In this document: in pieces, positions 19,614 through 27,806 of the stretch
How the letters are laid out: every line of letters starts with the position of its first letter
Position numbering within the stretch: the stretch's first letter is position 1
Assembly (NCBI RefSeq): GCF_042033325.1
Contig: NZ_CP160095.1
Direction: 5' to 3' (one strand)
DNA from: Sneathia sanguinegens
GTDB lineage: Bacteria; Fusobacteriota; Fusobacteriia; Fusobacteriales; Leptotrichiaceae
Length of the DNA stretch: 64,000 nucleotides
Notes under the pieces: generated by a model
What the model was told of the DNA's origin: nothing
Seen by the model: only the letters and a program-made list of their open reading frames with translations
Databases searched by the model: none
Program-made: the position numbers and the translations under genes

Positions 19614-21303
19614 TGTTGATAAAGATGTTGAAGAAATTCTTTTTAAATTAAAAAAAATGGGACAGGCCTATATTGTTGGAGGCTATATTAGAGATAAATT
19701 GTTGGGTATAGAAAGCAAAGATATTGATATAGCAACAGATATAGATAAAAAAATAATATTAGAACTTTTTTCTGAATATAAACCTATAATTAATTCTGAA
19801 AAATATCAATTAATATCTTTTAAGCATAAAGATAAGAGATATGAAATTACAAGATTAAGGGAAGATAAAGGTATTTTTGATGGAAGAAATCCTAAGGAAA
19901 TAAATTTTATTGATGATATAAAAGTAGATTTAAAAAGAAGAGATTTTACAATAAATGCTTTTGCCTATAATGGAATAAAACTTATCGATATATTTTTAAG
20001 TTATCAAGATTTAAATAATAAGATAATAAGAGTTATAGGTGAACCAGAACAAAGGTTAAAGGAAGATAGAATTAGAATTTTAAGGGCCTTCAGATTTGTT
20101 GCAAAGTGCAATTTTGATTTAGAGGATAATTTAAAAAAAGCAATAGAAGCTTTGGCTCGGGATAAAAATCTTTTTTCTTTTTTTTCAAAAGATAGACTTT
20201 TACTAGAATTTAATAAAATTATAGTATTACCATATGCTGATAAGGCTTTGGAGTTAATGTTTTCATTGAATATTTTGAAGCATTTTATTCCTATTTTTTC
20301 TAATCTTACTTTTAATAAAGAAGTATTTAAAATGATTTGTGAAAAATATAAGTATATGTTGAGGGTATATAAGAATATTGATTTAGAATTGGCATATACT
20401 GTTCTTTTTTCATTTTCAGGAAAGAAAAAATTAAACTATGAAAGATCTTATGAAAAGGATAGTATAGTCTACTATGAAGATTTTAAAAATACTTTTAAAT
20501 TTTTTACTATAAATAATGTTAAAAATTTGATATATTATCATAATATTATAGATAAGAAACTTTCTTTAATAATGTTAAAAAGAATGTTACTAGATTTGGT
20601 TAATAATAAGACAGTTTGTAAATTATTTAATCTAATAATGATTTTATATAAATTAGATATAGAGAATATACTTAAAATTCTATATAATATACAAAGACTA
20701 TATATGGCAGAAGAACCAGTATTTTTATCAGATTTAGATTTAGACAATGTTGATTTATATAATTTAGGCTTGAATAATAAAAAGTTTATAGAAATGAAAA
20801 TGTGGGCGTTTTCTGCAGTATTAAAAGGTAAAATAGCAAATTATAAATATGATATTTTACTATATATTTTAGATAAATATGCTAAACATAAAAAATTATT
20901 ATATGAAAAGAGTTCAGGAGCAGTAGTTTATAGAAAATATGAAGGAAAATATCAATTTTTGATAATACAGGGAATAAATGAAAAAAGTTTTGGTTTTCCT
21001 AAGGGACATATAGAGCAAAATGAAACAGAAGAACAAGCGGCAATAAGAGAAACAAAGGAGGAAACAAATATAGACATTGCTATAAATACAAAATATAAGC
21101 AGAGATTAAAATATATATTAGGTGAAAATACATATAAAGAGGTAAGTATCTTTGTAGCAGAGGCTATTAATTATGATATTTTAATCGACAAAAAGGAATT
21201 AGTTTTTGCTGAATGGCTAGATTATAAACAAGCTATGAAGACTTTAACTTTTTCATCACAAAGAAATATTTTGAAAAAAGCTATGCTTTATATTTATAAT
21301 TAA
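19603..21303 (+). CDS. cca: CCA-adding tRNA nucleotidyltransferase fused to a Nudix hydrolase
   Basis: 566 residues. Residues 1-about 215 are the class II nucleotidyltransferase head and neck: VGGYIRDKLLG and KDIDIATD carry the catalytic aspartates, KRRDFTINA follows, and EDRIRILRAFRF is the RNA/nucleotide-binding segment. A variable helical body follows to about 430. From about 438 a second domain starts (SSGAVVYR) and carries the Nudix box: G of GHIEQNE, then E, RETKEET and a hydrophobic residue, matching G-x5-E-x7-R-E-x2-E-E. Nudix domains of this type often cleave diadenosine polyphosphates or capped RNA 5' ends. One polypeptide therefore combines tRNA 3' end building with a nucleotide- or RNA-cleaning domain. 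The fusion is continuous in frame. Confidence 0.85.
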   Translation: MEINVDKDVEEILFKLKKMGQAYIVGGYIRDKLLGIESKDIDIATDIDKKIILELFSEYKPIINSEKYQLISFKHKDKRYEITRLREDKGIFDGRNPKEINFIDDIKVDLKRRDFTINAFAYNGIKLIDIFLSYQDLNNKIIRVIGEPEQRLKEDRIRILRAFRFVAKCNFDLEDNLKKAIEALARDKNLFSFFSKDRLLLEFNKIIVLPYADKALELMFSLNILKHFIPIFSNLTFNKEVFKMICEKYKYMLRVYKNIDLELAYTVLFSFSGKKKLNYERSYEKDSIVYYEDFKNTFKFFTINNVKNLIYYHNIIDKKLSLIMLKRMLLDLVNNKTVCKLFNLIMILYKLDIENILKILYNIQRLYMAEEPVFLSDLDLDNVDLYNLGLNNKKFIEMKMWAFSAVLKGKIANYKYDILLYILDKYAKHKKLLYEKSSGAVVYRKYEGKYQFLIIQGINEKSFGFPKGHIEQNETEEQAAIRETKEETNIDIAINTKYKQRLKYILGENTYKEVSIFVAEAINYDILIDKKELVFAEWLDYKQAMKTLTFSSQRNILKKAMLYIYN

Positions 21304-21304
21304 A

Positions 21305-21868
21305 ATGAGAGATAAAATTTTTGTAGGTTTAGTTCACTATCCAGTATATAATAAAAATCATGAAATTGTAGCTACTTCAGTTACAAATTTTGATATACAT
21401 GATATTTCAAGAACAAGTAGAACTTATGATATAAATAAATACTATATCATAACTCCAGTAGAGTCACAAAAAGAATTAACAAAAAGAATAATGGGGTATT
21501 GGCAAGAAGGTGATGGTATAGGTTTTAACAAGGATAGAAATGAGGCTTTTGAAAATACAAGACTTGTTTCTAGTATAGAAGAAGCAATGAAAAATATAGA
21601 AGAATTAACAGGTAAAAAACCTAAAATAGTTACGACTTCAGCTAAAATTCATAAAAATAGTATAAGTTTTTCGGATATGAGTAAGCATATTTTAGAAATA
21701 GAAGATCCGATATTACTTTTATTTGGTACAGGGTTTGGTCTTATTGATGAGGTTATGGAAAAGTCATACAAAATAATTGAACCTATAAGGGCAAATACAA
21801 AATATAATCATTTATCAGTTAGAGCAGCAGTTAGTATAATATTAGATAGATTGTTAGGAGAAAATTAA
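21305..21868 (+). CDS. SPOUT-type RNA methyltransferase (PF09936-like)
   Basis: 187 residues. FVGLVHYPVYNK at the start, TNFDIHDISRTSRTY (about 27-41) and the C-terminal LLLFGTGFGLIDEV plus NHLSVRAAVSIILDRL match the small SAM-dependent RNA methyltransferase family found beside trmD and rimM in many low-GC bacteria. SPOUT proteins form a knotted SAM site; the target RNA is not known. It starts one base after the cca stop and is followed after one base by the DhaM-like gene. Confidence 0.78.
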   Translation: MRDKIFVGLVHYPVYNKNHEIVATSVTNFDIHDISRTSRTYDINKYYIITPVESQKELTKRIMGYWQEGDGIGFNKDRNEAFENTRLVSSIEEAMKNIEELTGKKPKIVTTSAKIHKNSISFSDMSKHILEIEDPILLLFGTGFGLIDEVMEKSYKIIEPIRANTKYNHLSVRAAVSIILDRLLGEN

Positions 21869-21869
21869 A

Positions 21870-22262
21870 ATGGTAGGTATAGTAATAATAAGTCATTGCA
21901 ATAAAATGTGTGAAAATTTAATAAATTTTTTAGATGTATTTAAGACAAGTGATTTTGAATTAGTTAATGGTTCAGATGAAAATGTAAAATTTGGTACAAC
22001 TAAAGACTATGTAGTTAAAGCTATAAAAAAAGCAAATAAAGGGCAAGGAGTTCTTATTTTATTAGATTTAGGAAGTTCTATAGATTGTGCTATGCAAGCA
22101 AAAAAAGAAGTTGAAAAGGAAATAAGAGTTGAAATAGCGGATGCACCTTTAGTTGAAGGAGCAATTTCTGCAGTAGCAGGGAATGATGAAAGTATTGATT
22201 TAGAAACTTTGAGAAAAATTGCAGAAGATAGTAGAAATTTCAGAAAGGTTAAGAATGATTAA
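21870..22262 (+). CDS. dhaM: DhaM-like PTS phosphocarrier (EIIA-mannose family), orphan
   Basis: 130 residues, one EIIA-Man-type domain. IVIISH9 places the phosphorylated histidine at residue 9, as in DhaM. Other family landmarks are GVLILLDLGSSID (about 58-70) and DAPLVEGAISAVAG. DhaM receives phosphate from PTS HPr and passes it to the dihydroxyacetone kinase DhaL/DhaK. Neither dhaK nor dhaL is in the window, nor is HPr, but Enzyme I (ptsI) is in the same gene run at 24734. It may serve a kinase elsewhere in the genome or act as a regulatory phosphate acceptor. Confidence 0.75.
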   Translation: MVGIVIISHCNKMCENLINFLDVFKTSDFELVNGSDENVKFGTTKDYVVKAIKKANKGQGVLILLDLGSSIDCAMQAKKEVEKEIRVEIADAPLVEGAISAVAGNDESIDLETLRKIAEDSRNFRKVKND

Positions 22263-22878
22263 AAAAATCTTAAATGGTAAAAAGATGAAGATATCTCAAA
22301 ATATACTTGTAACATATTTAATATTCTTATATATGTTGATACCAAGTATAGGGATATATTTTATTTTTAACTTTATTATTTTAAGAAAAGCAAATTTAAT
22401 ATTTTTGTTAGTACCACTTATATATTTTTCAATATATGAACTTTTACAAAAAATATTATATAAAAAAATAAAAATTAACAAAAATGTAATTATTTCCTTT
22501 TTTGTATTAGTTTTAATAGTTAGAATACCTTTTTCATATATATTTTTACCTATAAGCTTAATACTTCTTTTGAGAGAATTAAAAATTAAGGATTCTATAT
22601 TTGTAGCTATGGAATTGGTGAAAAATAATATATTTAGGATACTTTTTACATATTTTGCACATATTTTTATATTGTCAATAGTGTTTTCTGCGTATTTTAT
22701 TATAAAAATAAATTTTTTTGAAAATATAATTTTAACAAATAACGAAGTATACAAGTATATACTAAAAAATAGTATGGTTTTGTCATATTTTTCTCCCCTT
22801 ATTTTTGCAATTAGTTCATTTTTGCTATATAAAAATTTGGAACAAAATGATATAATTAGGGGTGGGATAAATGGATAA
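22255..22878 (+). CDS. integral membrane protein, unknown
   Basis: 207 residues with five to six hydrophobic helices separated by short lysine-rich loops; no family recognised. The ATG at 22255 has AAAGG a few bases upstream and overlaps the dhaM end by 8 bases. An in-frame ATG at 22219 would extend 12 residues into dhaM and lacks a good ribosome site. It overlaps rimM by 8 bases. Its position inside the rimM-trmD block is probably operon hitch-hiking. Confidence 0.6.
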   Translation: MIKKILNGKKMKISQNILVTYLIFLYMLIPSIGIYFIFNFIILRKANLIFLLVPLIYFSIYELLQKILYKKIKINKNVIISFFVLVLIVRIPFSYIFLPISLILLLRELKIKDSIFVAMELVKNNIFRILFTYFAHIFILSIVFSAYFIIKINFFENIILTNNEVYKYILKNSMVLSYFSPLIFAISSFLLYKNLEQNDIIRGGING

Positions 22879-23359
22879 TAGTACATACTATATTGGTAAG
22901 ATAACAAGTACACATAAATTAGCAGGTTCTGTTAAGGTTAGTACAAAATTTATGGACTTAGTGAGTCTTGTTGATAAAAATGTTTTAATTTCTAAGGGAA
23001 CAGATATTAAAGTTCTAAAAATAGAAAAAATTGAAAATGCTAATAAATCTCGAGCTATTTTTACTTTTTCTAATGTAGATAATATAGATGATGCAAAAAA
23101 AATTGTAGGATATAATATAGACATTAGAAAAGATCTAATACCAGATTATGAAGAAGAAAAATCTATAATAGGTTATCAAGTTTATGAAAATTCTTGTAAT
23201 ATAGGACAAGTAATAGATATTTTAGAAACAGCTGCACATGATATTTTGATTGTAGAAGGTGAGAAAGAAATAATGATACCTTTTATAGACATATTCGTAA
23301 AAGAAATAGACGATGAAAAAGAGCAAATAAAAGTTGAACTTATAGAGGGTATGAGATGA
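22871..23359 (+). CDS. rimM: ribosome maturation factor RimM
   Basis: 162 residues, normal length. The N-terminal barrel (YYIGKITSTHKLAGSVKV) and the C-terminal PRC-type barrel (IIGYQVYEN ... HDILIVEG ... IMIPFIDIFVKEID) are both present. RimM binds S19 and helps mature the 30S head. It overlaps trmD by four bases (ATGA), the common rimM-trmD pairing. Confidence 0.9.
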   Translation: MDNSTYYIGKITSTHKLAGSVKVSTKFMDLVSLVDKNVLISKGTDIKVLKIEKIENANKSRAIFTFSNVDNIDDAKKIVGYNIDIRKDLIPDYEEEKSIIGYQVYENSCNIGQVIDILETAAHDILIVEGEKEIMIPFIDIFVKEIDDEKEQIKVELIEGMR

Positions 23360-24078
23360 AAATAAGCATATTAACTTTATTTCCGGAACTTTTTGACCTA
23401 TACTTATCACAAACAATTTTAAAAAGGGCGGTTGAAAATAATTATTTAGAATTTGAACTAATAAATATTAGAGATTATTCTACAAATACATATCATCAAG
23501 TCGATGATACACCTTATGGTGGAGGTGCAGGAATGCTACTTAAGCCAGAACCTTTTTTCAAATATTTTTTTGAACAAAAAGAAAAAGGAAGAAAACCTTA
23601 TGTGATTTTTGTTAGTCCACAAGGTAAGGCTTTAAATCAAGAAAAAATAAATGAATTGAAGGAAAAGGAAGACATAGTTTTAATATCAGGAAGATATGAA
23701 GGCTTAGATCAAAGAGTAATTGATAGATATGTAGATGAAGAAATAAGTATAGGAGATTTTGTTTTAACAAGTGGGGATTTACCAGCTTTATGTATTTTGG
23801 ATTCTATTGCTAGGCAAGTAGACGGAGTTATTACAGAAGAATCATATAAAACAGATTCTTTCTTTAATGGACTTTTAGGGTTTCCACAATATACAAAACC
23901 AAGTAAATTAGGACGCCACGAAGTTCCAGCAGTTTTATTAAGCGGTAATCATAAGGAAATAGAAAATTATAGATTTATTGAAAGTGTTAAGAAGACTATA
24001 AAAAATAGACCGGATTTGATTGCAAAAAAATTGCAAGAAGATGATGAATTTAGAAAAATGATAGAGGATTTATTATGA
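23356..24078 (+). CDS. trmD: tRNA (guanine-37-N1)-methyltransferase TrmD
   Basis: 240 residues, full length. The start ISILTLFPELFD, the DTPYGGGAGML motif (about 50-60), SGRYEGLDQRV (about 111-121) and the knot segment SIGDFVLTSGDLPAL (about 131-145) are diagnostic. TrmD methylates G37 next to the anticodon and so prevents frameshifting, which matters given two frame-interrupted genes in this window. It overlaps rimM and the ankyrin gene by four bases each. Confidence 0.95.
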   Translation: MKISILTLFPELFDLYLSQTILKRAVENNYLEFELINIRDYSTNTYHQVDDTPYGGGAGMLLKPEPFFKYFFEQKEKGRKPYVIFVSPQGKALNQEKINELKEKEDIVLISGRYEGLDQRVIDRYVDEEISIGDFVLTSGDLPALCILDSIARQVDGVITEESYKTDSFFNGLLGFPQYTKPSKLGRHEVPAVLLSGNHKEIENYRFIESVKKTIKNRPDLIAKKLQEDDEFRKMIEDLL

Positions 24079-24722
24079 AAAAAATTTTGATAGTATTGCT
24101 TTTGTTACCCTGGCTTTCTTTCTCTAAGGATTATATCTTTGAGTATAATAAAAATATTGAAAAAGAAAAAGAAATAACAAAATTATTTAATGCTATTAAA
24201 ACAAAAAATAACATATATGCCAAAATGTTATTAGAAAAAAAGAAGAAAGAAAATTCAAAGTCATATAATATTCCCTGGGACATTGAAAAAGATGAAAATA
24301 TTGATCCCAATATTAAGGATGTGCAAGGGTATACCCCAGTTATTATCGCATGTATGTATGATAATCTTGAAATACTAGAGTTCTTGATAAAACAAGGAGC
24401 AAATTTAAATTGTTCTCATCCCATTTTGGGTAAAACTATGTTAGCAACAGCTATAGCATATAATTCAACAAAGGTAGCTATTTACCTTATAACTCATCAT
24501 AAAGAAATGATTAATCAAGCTAGTCAATCTGATGGTTGGTTAGCAATAGAAGAGGCAGTTTTGAAAGAAAATAAGGAAGTATTATTAGAATTATTGAAAA
24601 ATGGTGCTGATATAAGGAAAAAAGATAAAAGAGGAAATAATGCATATGATTTAGCAACAAGACATGGTAAGGGAGCTATAGTTAAAATATTAAGAGATTA
24701 TGAATTAAGTAAATCAAAATAG
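24075..24722 (+). CDS. secreted ankyrin-repeat protein
   Basis: 215 residues. A signal peptide (about residues 1-17, ending LSFS-K) precedes a lysine-rich spacer and then about four ankyrin repeats from residue 75: QGYTPVIIACMYDNLEILEFLIKQG is typed by its G-TP-IIA and LI-GA pattern, and the last repeat ends DKRGNNAYDLATRHGK. It is likely periplasmic or surface-exposed; the binding partner is unknown. It is translationally coupled to trmD (ATGA) and followed after 11 bases by ptsI. Confidence 0.75.
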   Translation: MKKILIVLLLLPWLSFSKDYIFEYNKNIEKEKEITKLFNAIKTKNNIYAKMLLEKKKKENSKSYNIPWDIEKDENIDPNIKDVQGYTPVIIACMYDNLEILEFLIKQGANLNCSHPILGKTMLATAIAYNSTKVAIYLITHHKEMINQASQSDGWLAIEEAVLKENKEVLLELLKNGADIRKKDKRGNNAYDLATRHGKGAIVKILRDYELSKSK

Positions 24723-24733
24723 GAGGATATGTA

Positions 24734-26443
24734 ATGATAAGATTGACAGGAATAGGTGCTTCTGAAGGAATATCTCTAGGAAAAGCACTTATTTATACAG
24801 ATGATAAAATAGATTTAGAATCTTTAAAACAATCTAGTTTATCGGTTGAAGCAGAATTAATTAAATTAAATGATGGTGTTACAAAGACAAAATCTCAACT
24901 TTTAGCAATTAGAGAAAGAGTAAGAGAAAAATTAGGAGAAGATAAGGCCTCAATATTTGATGCACATATTGAATTATTAGAAGATGAAGATCTTCAAGAT
25001 GGTATAAAAGAAAGAATTACTTCACAATCAATGAGTGCCGCATATGCAATATATGAAGGAATAGAAGAAACATGTAAGATTTTATCACAATTAGATGATG
25101 CCTATTTGAAAGAAAGAGTTAGCGATTTAAAAGATATTTGTAAAAGATGGATAAAAAATACTTTAGGAATGAGAATAAAAGATTTATCTATTTTAGAACC
25201 AAATACTATAGTTATAACAGAAGATTTAACACCTTCTGATACAGCTCAATTAGACCTTGACCATTGTGCTGGATTTATAACTGAAGTAGGTGGAAAAACA
25301 GCTCACTCAGCTATTATGGCAAGATCTCTTGAAATACCAGCAGTTGTTGGTGTTAAAAATATTGTACAAACAGTAAAAGATGGGGAATTCTTAGTTTTAG
25401 ACGGTGAAAGAGGACTAATATACCTATCTCCAACAGAAGAAGTTATTGAAGCATATAAAAGTAAGAAAAAAGCATATATAAAAGAAAAAGAAGAACTTAA
25501 AAAAATAAAAGATTTACCTGCTATAACAGCTTGTGGAGAAAGAACTGTTAAAGTTATGGGTAATATAGGTAAACCTGAAGATATAGATGCAGTAATAGCT
25601 GCAGGTGGTGAAGGTGTAGGACTTTATAGAACAGAATTCCTATTTATGAATTCAGATCACTTGCCAACAGAAGATGAACAATATAGAGCATATAGAATAG
25701 TTGCTGAAAAATTAAAAGGTAAGCCTGTTACAATCAGAACAATGGATATAGGTGGAGATAAGGAATTACCATACTTAGATTTACCAAAGGAAATGAATCC
25801 ATTCTTGGGTTATAGAGCAATAAGAATTTCATTAACACATAAAGATATGTTTAAGACTCAATTGAGAGCTATATTAAGAGCAAGTGCATATGGAAAAATA
25901 AAAATAATGTATCCTATGGTTTGTTCTATAAATGAAATAAGAAAATCTAATGAAATTTTGAAAGAATGTATGAAAGAATTAGATGAAATAGGTAAGGTAT
26001 ATGACAGAAATATAGAAGTTGGTATAATGGTTGAAACACCATCAACAGCAATGATAGCTTATAAATTTGCAAAAGAAGTTGACTTCTTCTCAATAGGAAC
26101 TAATGATTTAACACAATATTTCTTAGCAGTAGATAGAGGAAATGAAAAAGTTTCTGCATTGTATAGTGCATATAATCCTGCAGTATTAGAAGCTATACAA
26201 AAAGTAATAGATGCAGGACATGATAGAGGAATTACTGTAAGTATGTGTGGTGAATTTGCAGGAGATAGAAAAGCAACAGAAATACTATTAGGTATGGGTC
26301 TTGATTCATTCTCTATGAGTGCAGGATCAATATTAGCAGTTAAGAAAAAAATTAGAGATTTAAAATATGAAGATGCTAAAAAATATAGAGATATAATTTT
26401 AAGTAAAAATACTCCGGAAGAAGTTATAGATGCACTTAATTAG
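24734..26443 (+). CDS. ptsI: phosphoenolpyruvate-protein phosphotransferase (PTS Enzyme I)
   Basis: 569 residues, full length. The phosphohistidine domain has GGKTAH191SAIMAR. The PEP-binding barrel shows GGEGVGLYRTEFLFM (about 292-306), the FFSIGTNDLTQY motif and the active-site cysteine in VSMCGEFAG. It takes phosphate from PEP and passes it to HPr. No ptsH gene is adjacent, whereas ptsH-ptsI is the usual order. It begins a sub-run with a DJ-1 protein and an FNT channel; AGGAGG is upstream. Confidence 0.94.
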   Translation: MIRLTGIGASEGISLGKALIYTDDKIDLESLKQSSLSVEAELIKLNDGVTKTKSQLLAIRERVREKLGEDKASIFDAHIELLEDEDLQDGIKERITSQSMSAAYAIYEGIEETCKILSQLDDAYLKERVSDLKDICKRWIKNTLGMRIKDLSILEPNTIVITEDLTPSDTAQLDLDHCAGFITEVGGKTAHSAIMARSLEIPAVVGVKNIVQTVKDGEFLVLDGERGLIYLSPTEEVIEAYKSKKKAYIKEKEELKKIKDLPAITACGERTVKVMGNIGKPEDIDAVIAAGGEGVGLYRTEFLFMNSDHLPTEDEQYRAYRIVAEKLKGKPVTIRTMDIGGDKELPYLDLPKEMNPFLGYRAIRISLTHKDMFKTQLRAILRASAYGKIKIMYPMVCSINEIRKSNEILKECMKELDEIGKVYDRNIEVGIMVETPSTAMIAYKFAKEVDFFSIGTNDLTQYFLAVDRGNEKVSALYSAYNPAVLEAIQKVIDAGHDRGITVSMCGEFAGDRKATEILLGMGLDSFSMSAGSILAVKKKIRDLKYEDAKKYRDIILSKNTPEEVIDALN

Positions 26444-26463
26444 TATGAAAGAAGGTAATATAT

Positions 26464-27015
26464 ATGAAAAAAGTTGCATTGACATTAGTTAGTGATTTTG
26501 AAATAGTAGAAGCAATGGCTCCTTTAGATATGTTAAGAAGAGCTGGTATATATGTAGATGTAATATCAGTTGAAAATAAGGATTATGTAAAAAGTGCGAT
26601 TAATGTTGAAATAAAGGTAGACAAAAAGTTAAAGGATGTAGATTTATCAAATTATGATTTAGTTATTTTACCTGGAGGACCAGGAACAAAGAATTACTAT
26701 GACCATAAGGAAGAATTATTGGATAAGGTAAAGGAAAATTACAATAATAAGAAAATGGTTTCAGCAATTTGTGCGGGGCCTTCTGTCTTAGCTAATTTAG
26801 GAATATTAGAAGGTAGAAAAGCTATATCTTTCCCTAGTTTTCAACATGTCTTAGTAGAAAATAAGGCAGAATTAGTAAATGAACAAGTTGTTGTATCAGA
26901 TAATGTTATTACAGGTCGTGCAGCAGCTGCATCAATTGATTTTGGATTAAAACTTGTTGAAATGTTAGAAGGTAAAGAAAAAAGAGCTGAAGTTGAAAAA
27001 GCAATAGTATATTAG
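26464..27015 (+). CDS. DJ-1/PfpI family protein (YajL-like)
   Basis: 183 residues. The DJ-1 fold is shown by VALTLVSDFEIVEAMAP with the conserved glutamate, LVILPGGPGT (about 64-73), the nucleophile elbow SAIC103AGP, and a C-terminal VITGRAAAASIDFGL. Members of this subgroup are called ThiJ/YajL and have been linked to chaperone, glyoxalase or deglycase activity. Which applies here cannot be told from sequence. It lies 20 bases after ptsI. Confidence 0.85.
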   Translation: MKKVALTLVSDFEIVEAMAPLDMLRRAGIYVDVISVENKDYVKSAINVEIKVDKKLKDVDLSNYDLVILPGGPGTKNYYDHKEELLDKVKENYNNKKMVSAICAGPSVLANLGILEGRKAISFPSFQHVLVENKAELVNEQVVVSDNVITGRAAAASIDFGLKLVEMLEGKEKRAEVEKAIVY

Positions 27016-27023
27016 GAGATGAT

Positions 27024-27779
27024 ATGAAAACAATATCGGAATTATTAGAATATGTAATAGAGGCTGGAAAGCATAGAGAAGAAAAGAATTTATTACAATT
27101 AGCAATACTTGCAATATTATCAGGAATATTCATTGCCCTAGGAGCAGTAGGTAATATTTTTGTTAGTTCAGATATATTTTTTACAAATATAAATTTAGCT
27201 AAATTCTTGGGAGCTTGTGTGTTTCCAGTAGGATTAATAGCAATAATTTTGCTTAAATTTGAACTTTTTACAAGCAATTGTATGATGACTATAGCAGTTA
27301 TAGAAAAGAAAATGAAGTTAAGTAAAATGTTTAAAATACTATTTATAGTATGGATATTTAATCTTGTTGGTGGAGTAATAATAGCATTTATTACATATAA
27401 AACAGGTACATTTAATGAAAATTCTATAAAAGTTTTACAAGTATATGCCCATCATAAGGTTACGACTGGTGCAGTAGATATGATTTTAAAAGGAGTAATG
27501 TGTAATATTTTAGTTTGTACAGCTTCTCTTTTAGGTTATATTGCTAAGGATGGGATTTCTAAAATTTTTGGTATTTGGTTTCCAATAATGCTATTTATTC
27601 TTTTGGGTTATAGCCATGTTGTAGCTAATATGCTATATTTACCACTATCATATATGTATGGCTTTGAAGGTGTTACTATACAAGCCATATTGTATAATTT
27701 TCTATTTGTTACAATAGGTAATTTTATTGGTGGTGGAATAATAGTAACTATGGGACTATGGTATGCAAATAAAAAATAA
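27024..27779 (+). CDS. formate/nitrite transporter (FNT) family channel
   Basis: 251 residues with six predicted membrane helices, the FNT plan. A characteristic FELFTSNCMM segment lies near residue 82 and a GYSHVVANM segment near 195-203, with the conserved asparagine/histidine of the pore region. FNT channels pass formate, nitrite, hydrosulfide or lactate with protons. No pyruvate formate-lyase gene is in the window, so the substrate is open. It is the last gene before a strong terminator. Confidence 0.85.
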   Translation: MKTISELLEYVIEAGKHREEKNLLQLAILAILSGIFIALGAVGNIFVSSDIFFTNINLAKFLGACVFPVGLIAIILLKFELFTSNCMMTIAVIEKKMKLSKMFKILFIVWIFNLVGGVIIAFITYKTGTFNENSIKVLQVYAHHKVTTGAVDMILKGVMCNILVCTASLLGYIAKDGISKIFGIWFPIMLFILLGYSHVVANMLYLPLSYMYGFEGVTIQAILYNFLFVTIGNFIGGGIIVTMGLWYANKK

Positions 27780-27781
27780 TA

Positions 27782-27806
27782 AAGGGGCTTTTTAAAAAGC
27801 CCCTTA
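27782..27806. terminator. bidirectional terminator
   Basis: AAGGGGCTTTTT paired with AAAAAGCCCCTT is a GC-rich perfect inverted repeat between the convergent FNT and outer-membrane genes. Confidence 0.85.

Noticed and set aside
22296..22913. A 205-codon minus-strand frame over the membrane protein at 22255-22878
   Set aside because: It is the AT-rich complement of a hydrophobic gene inside a tightly overlapping plus-strand operon, without a start signal.
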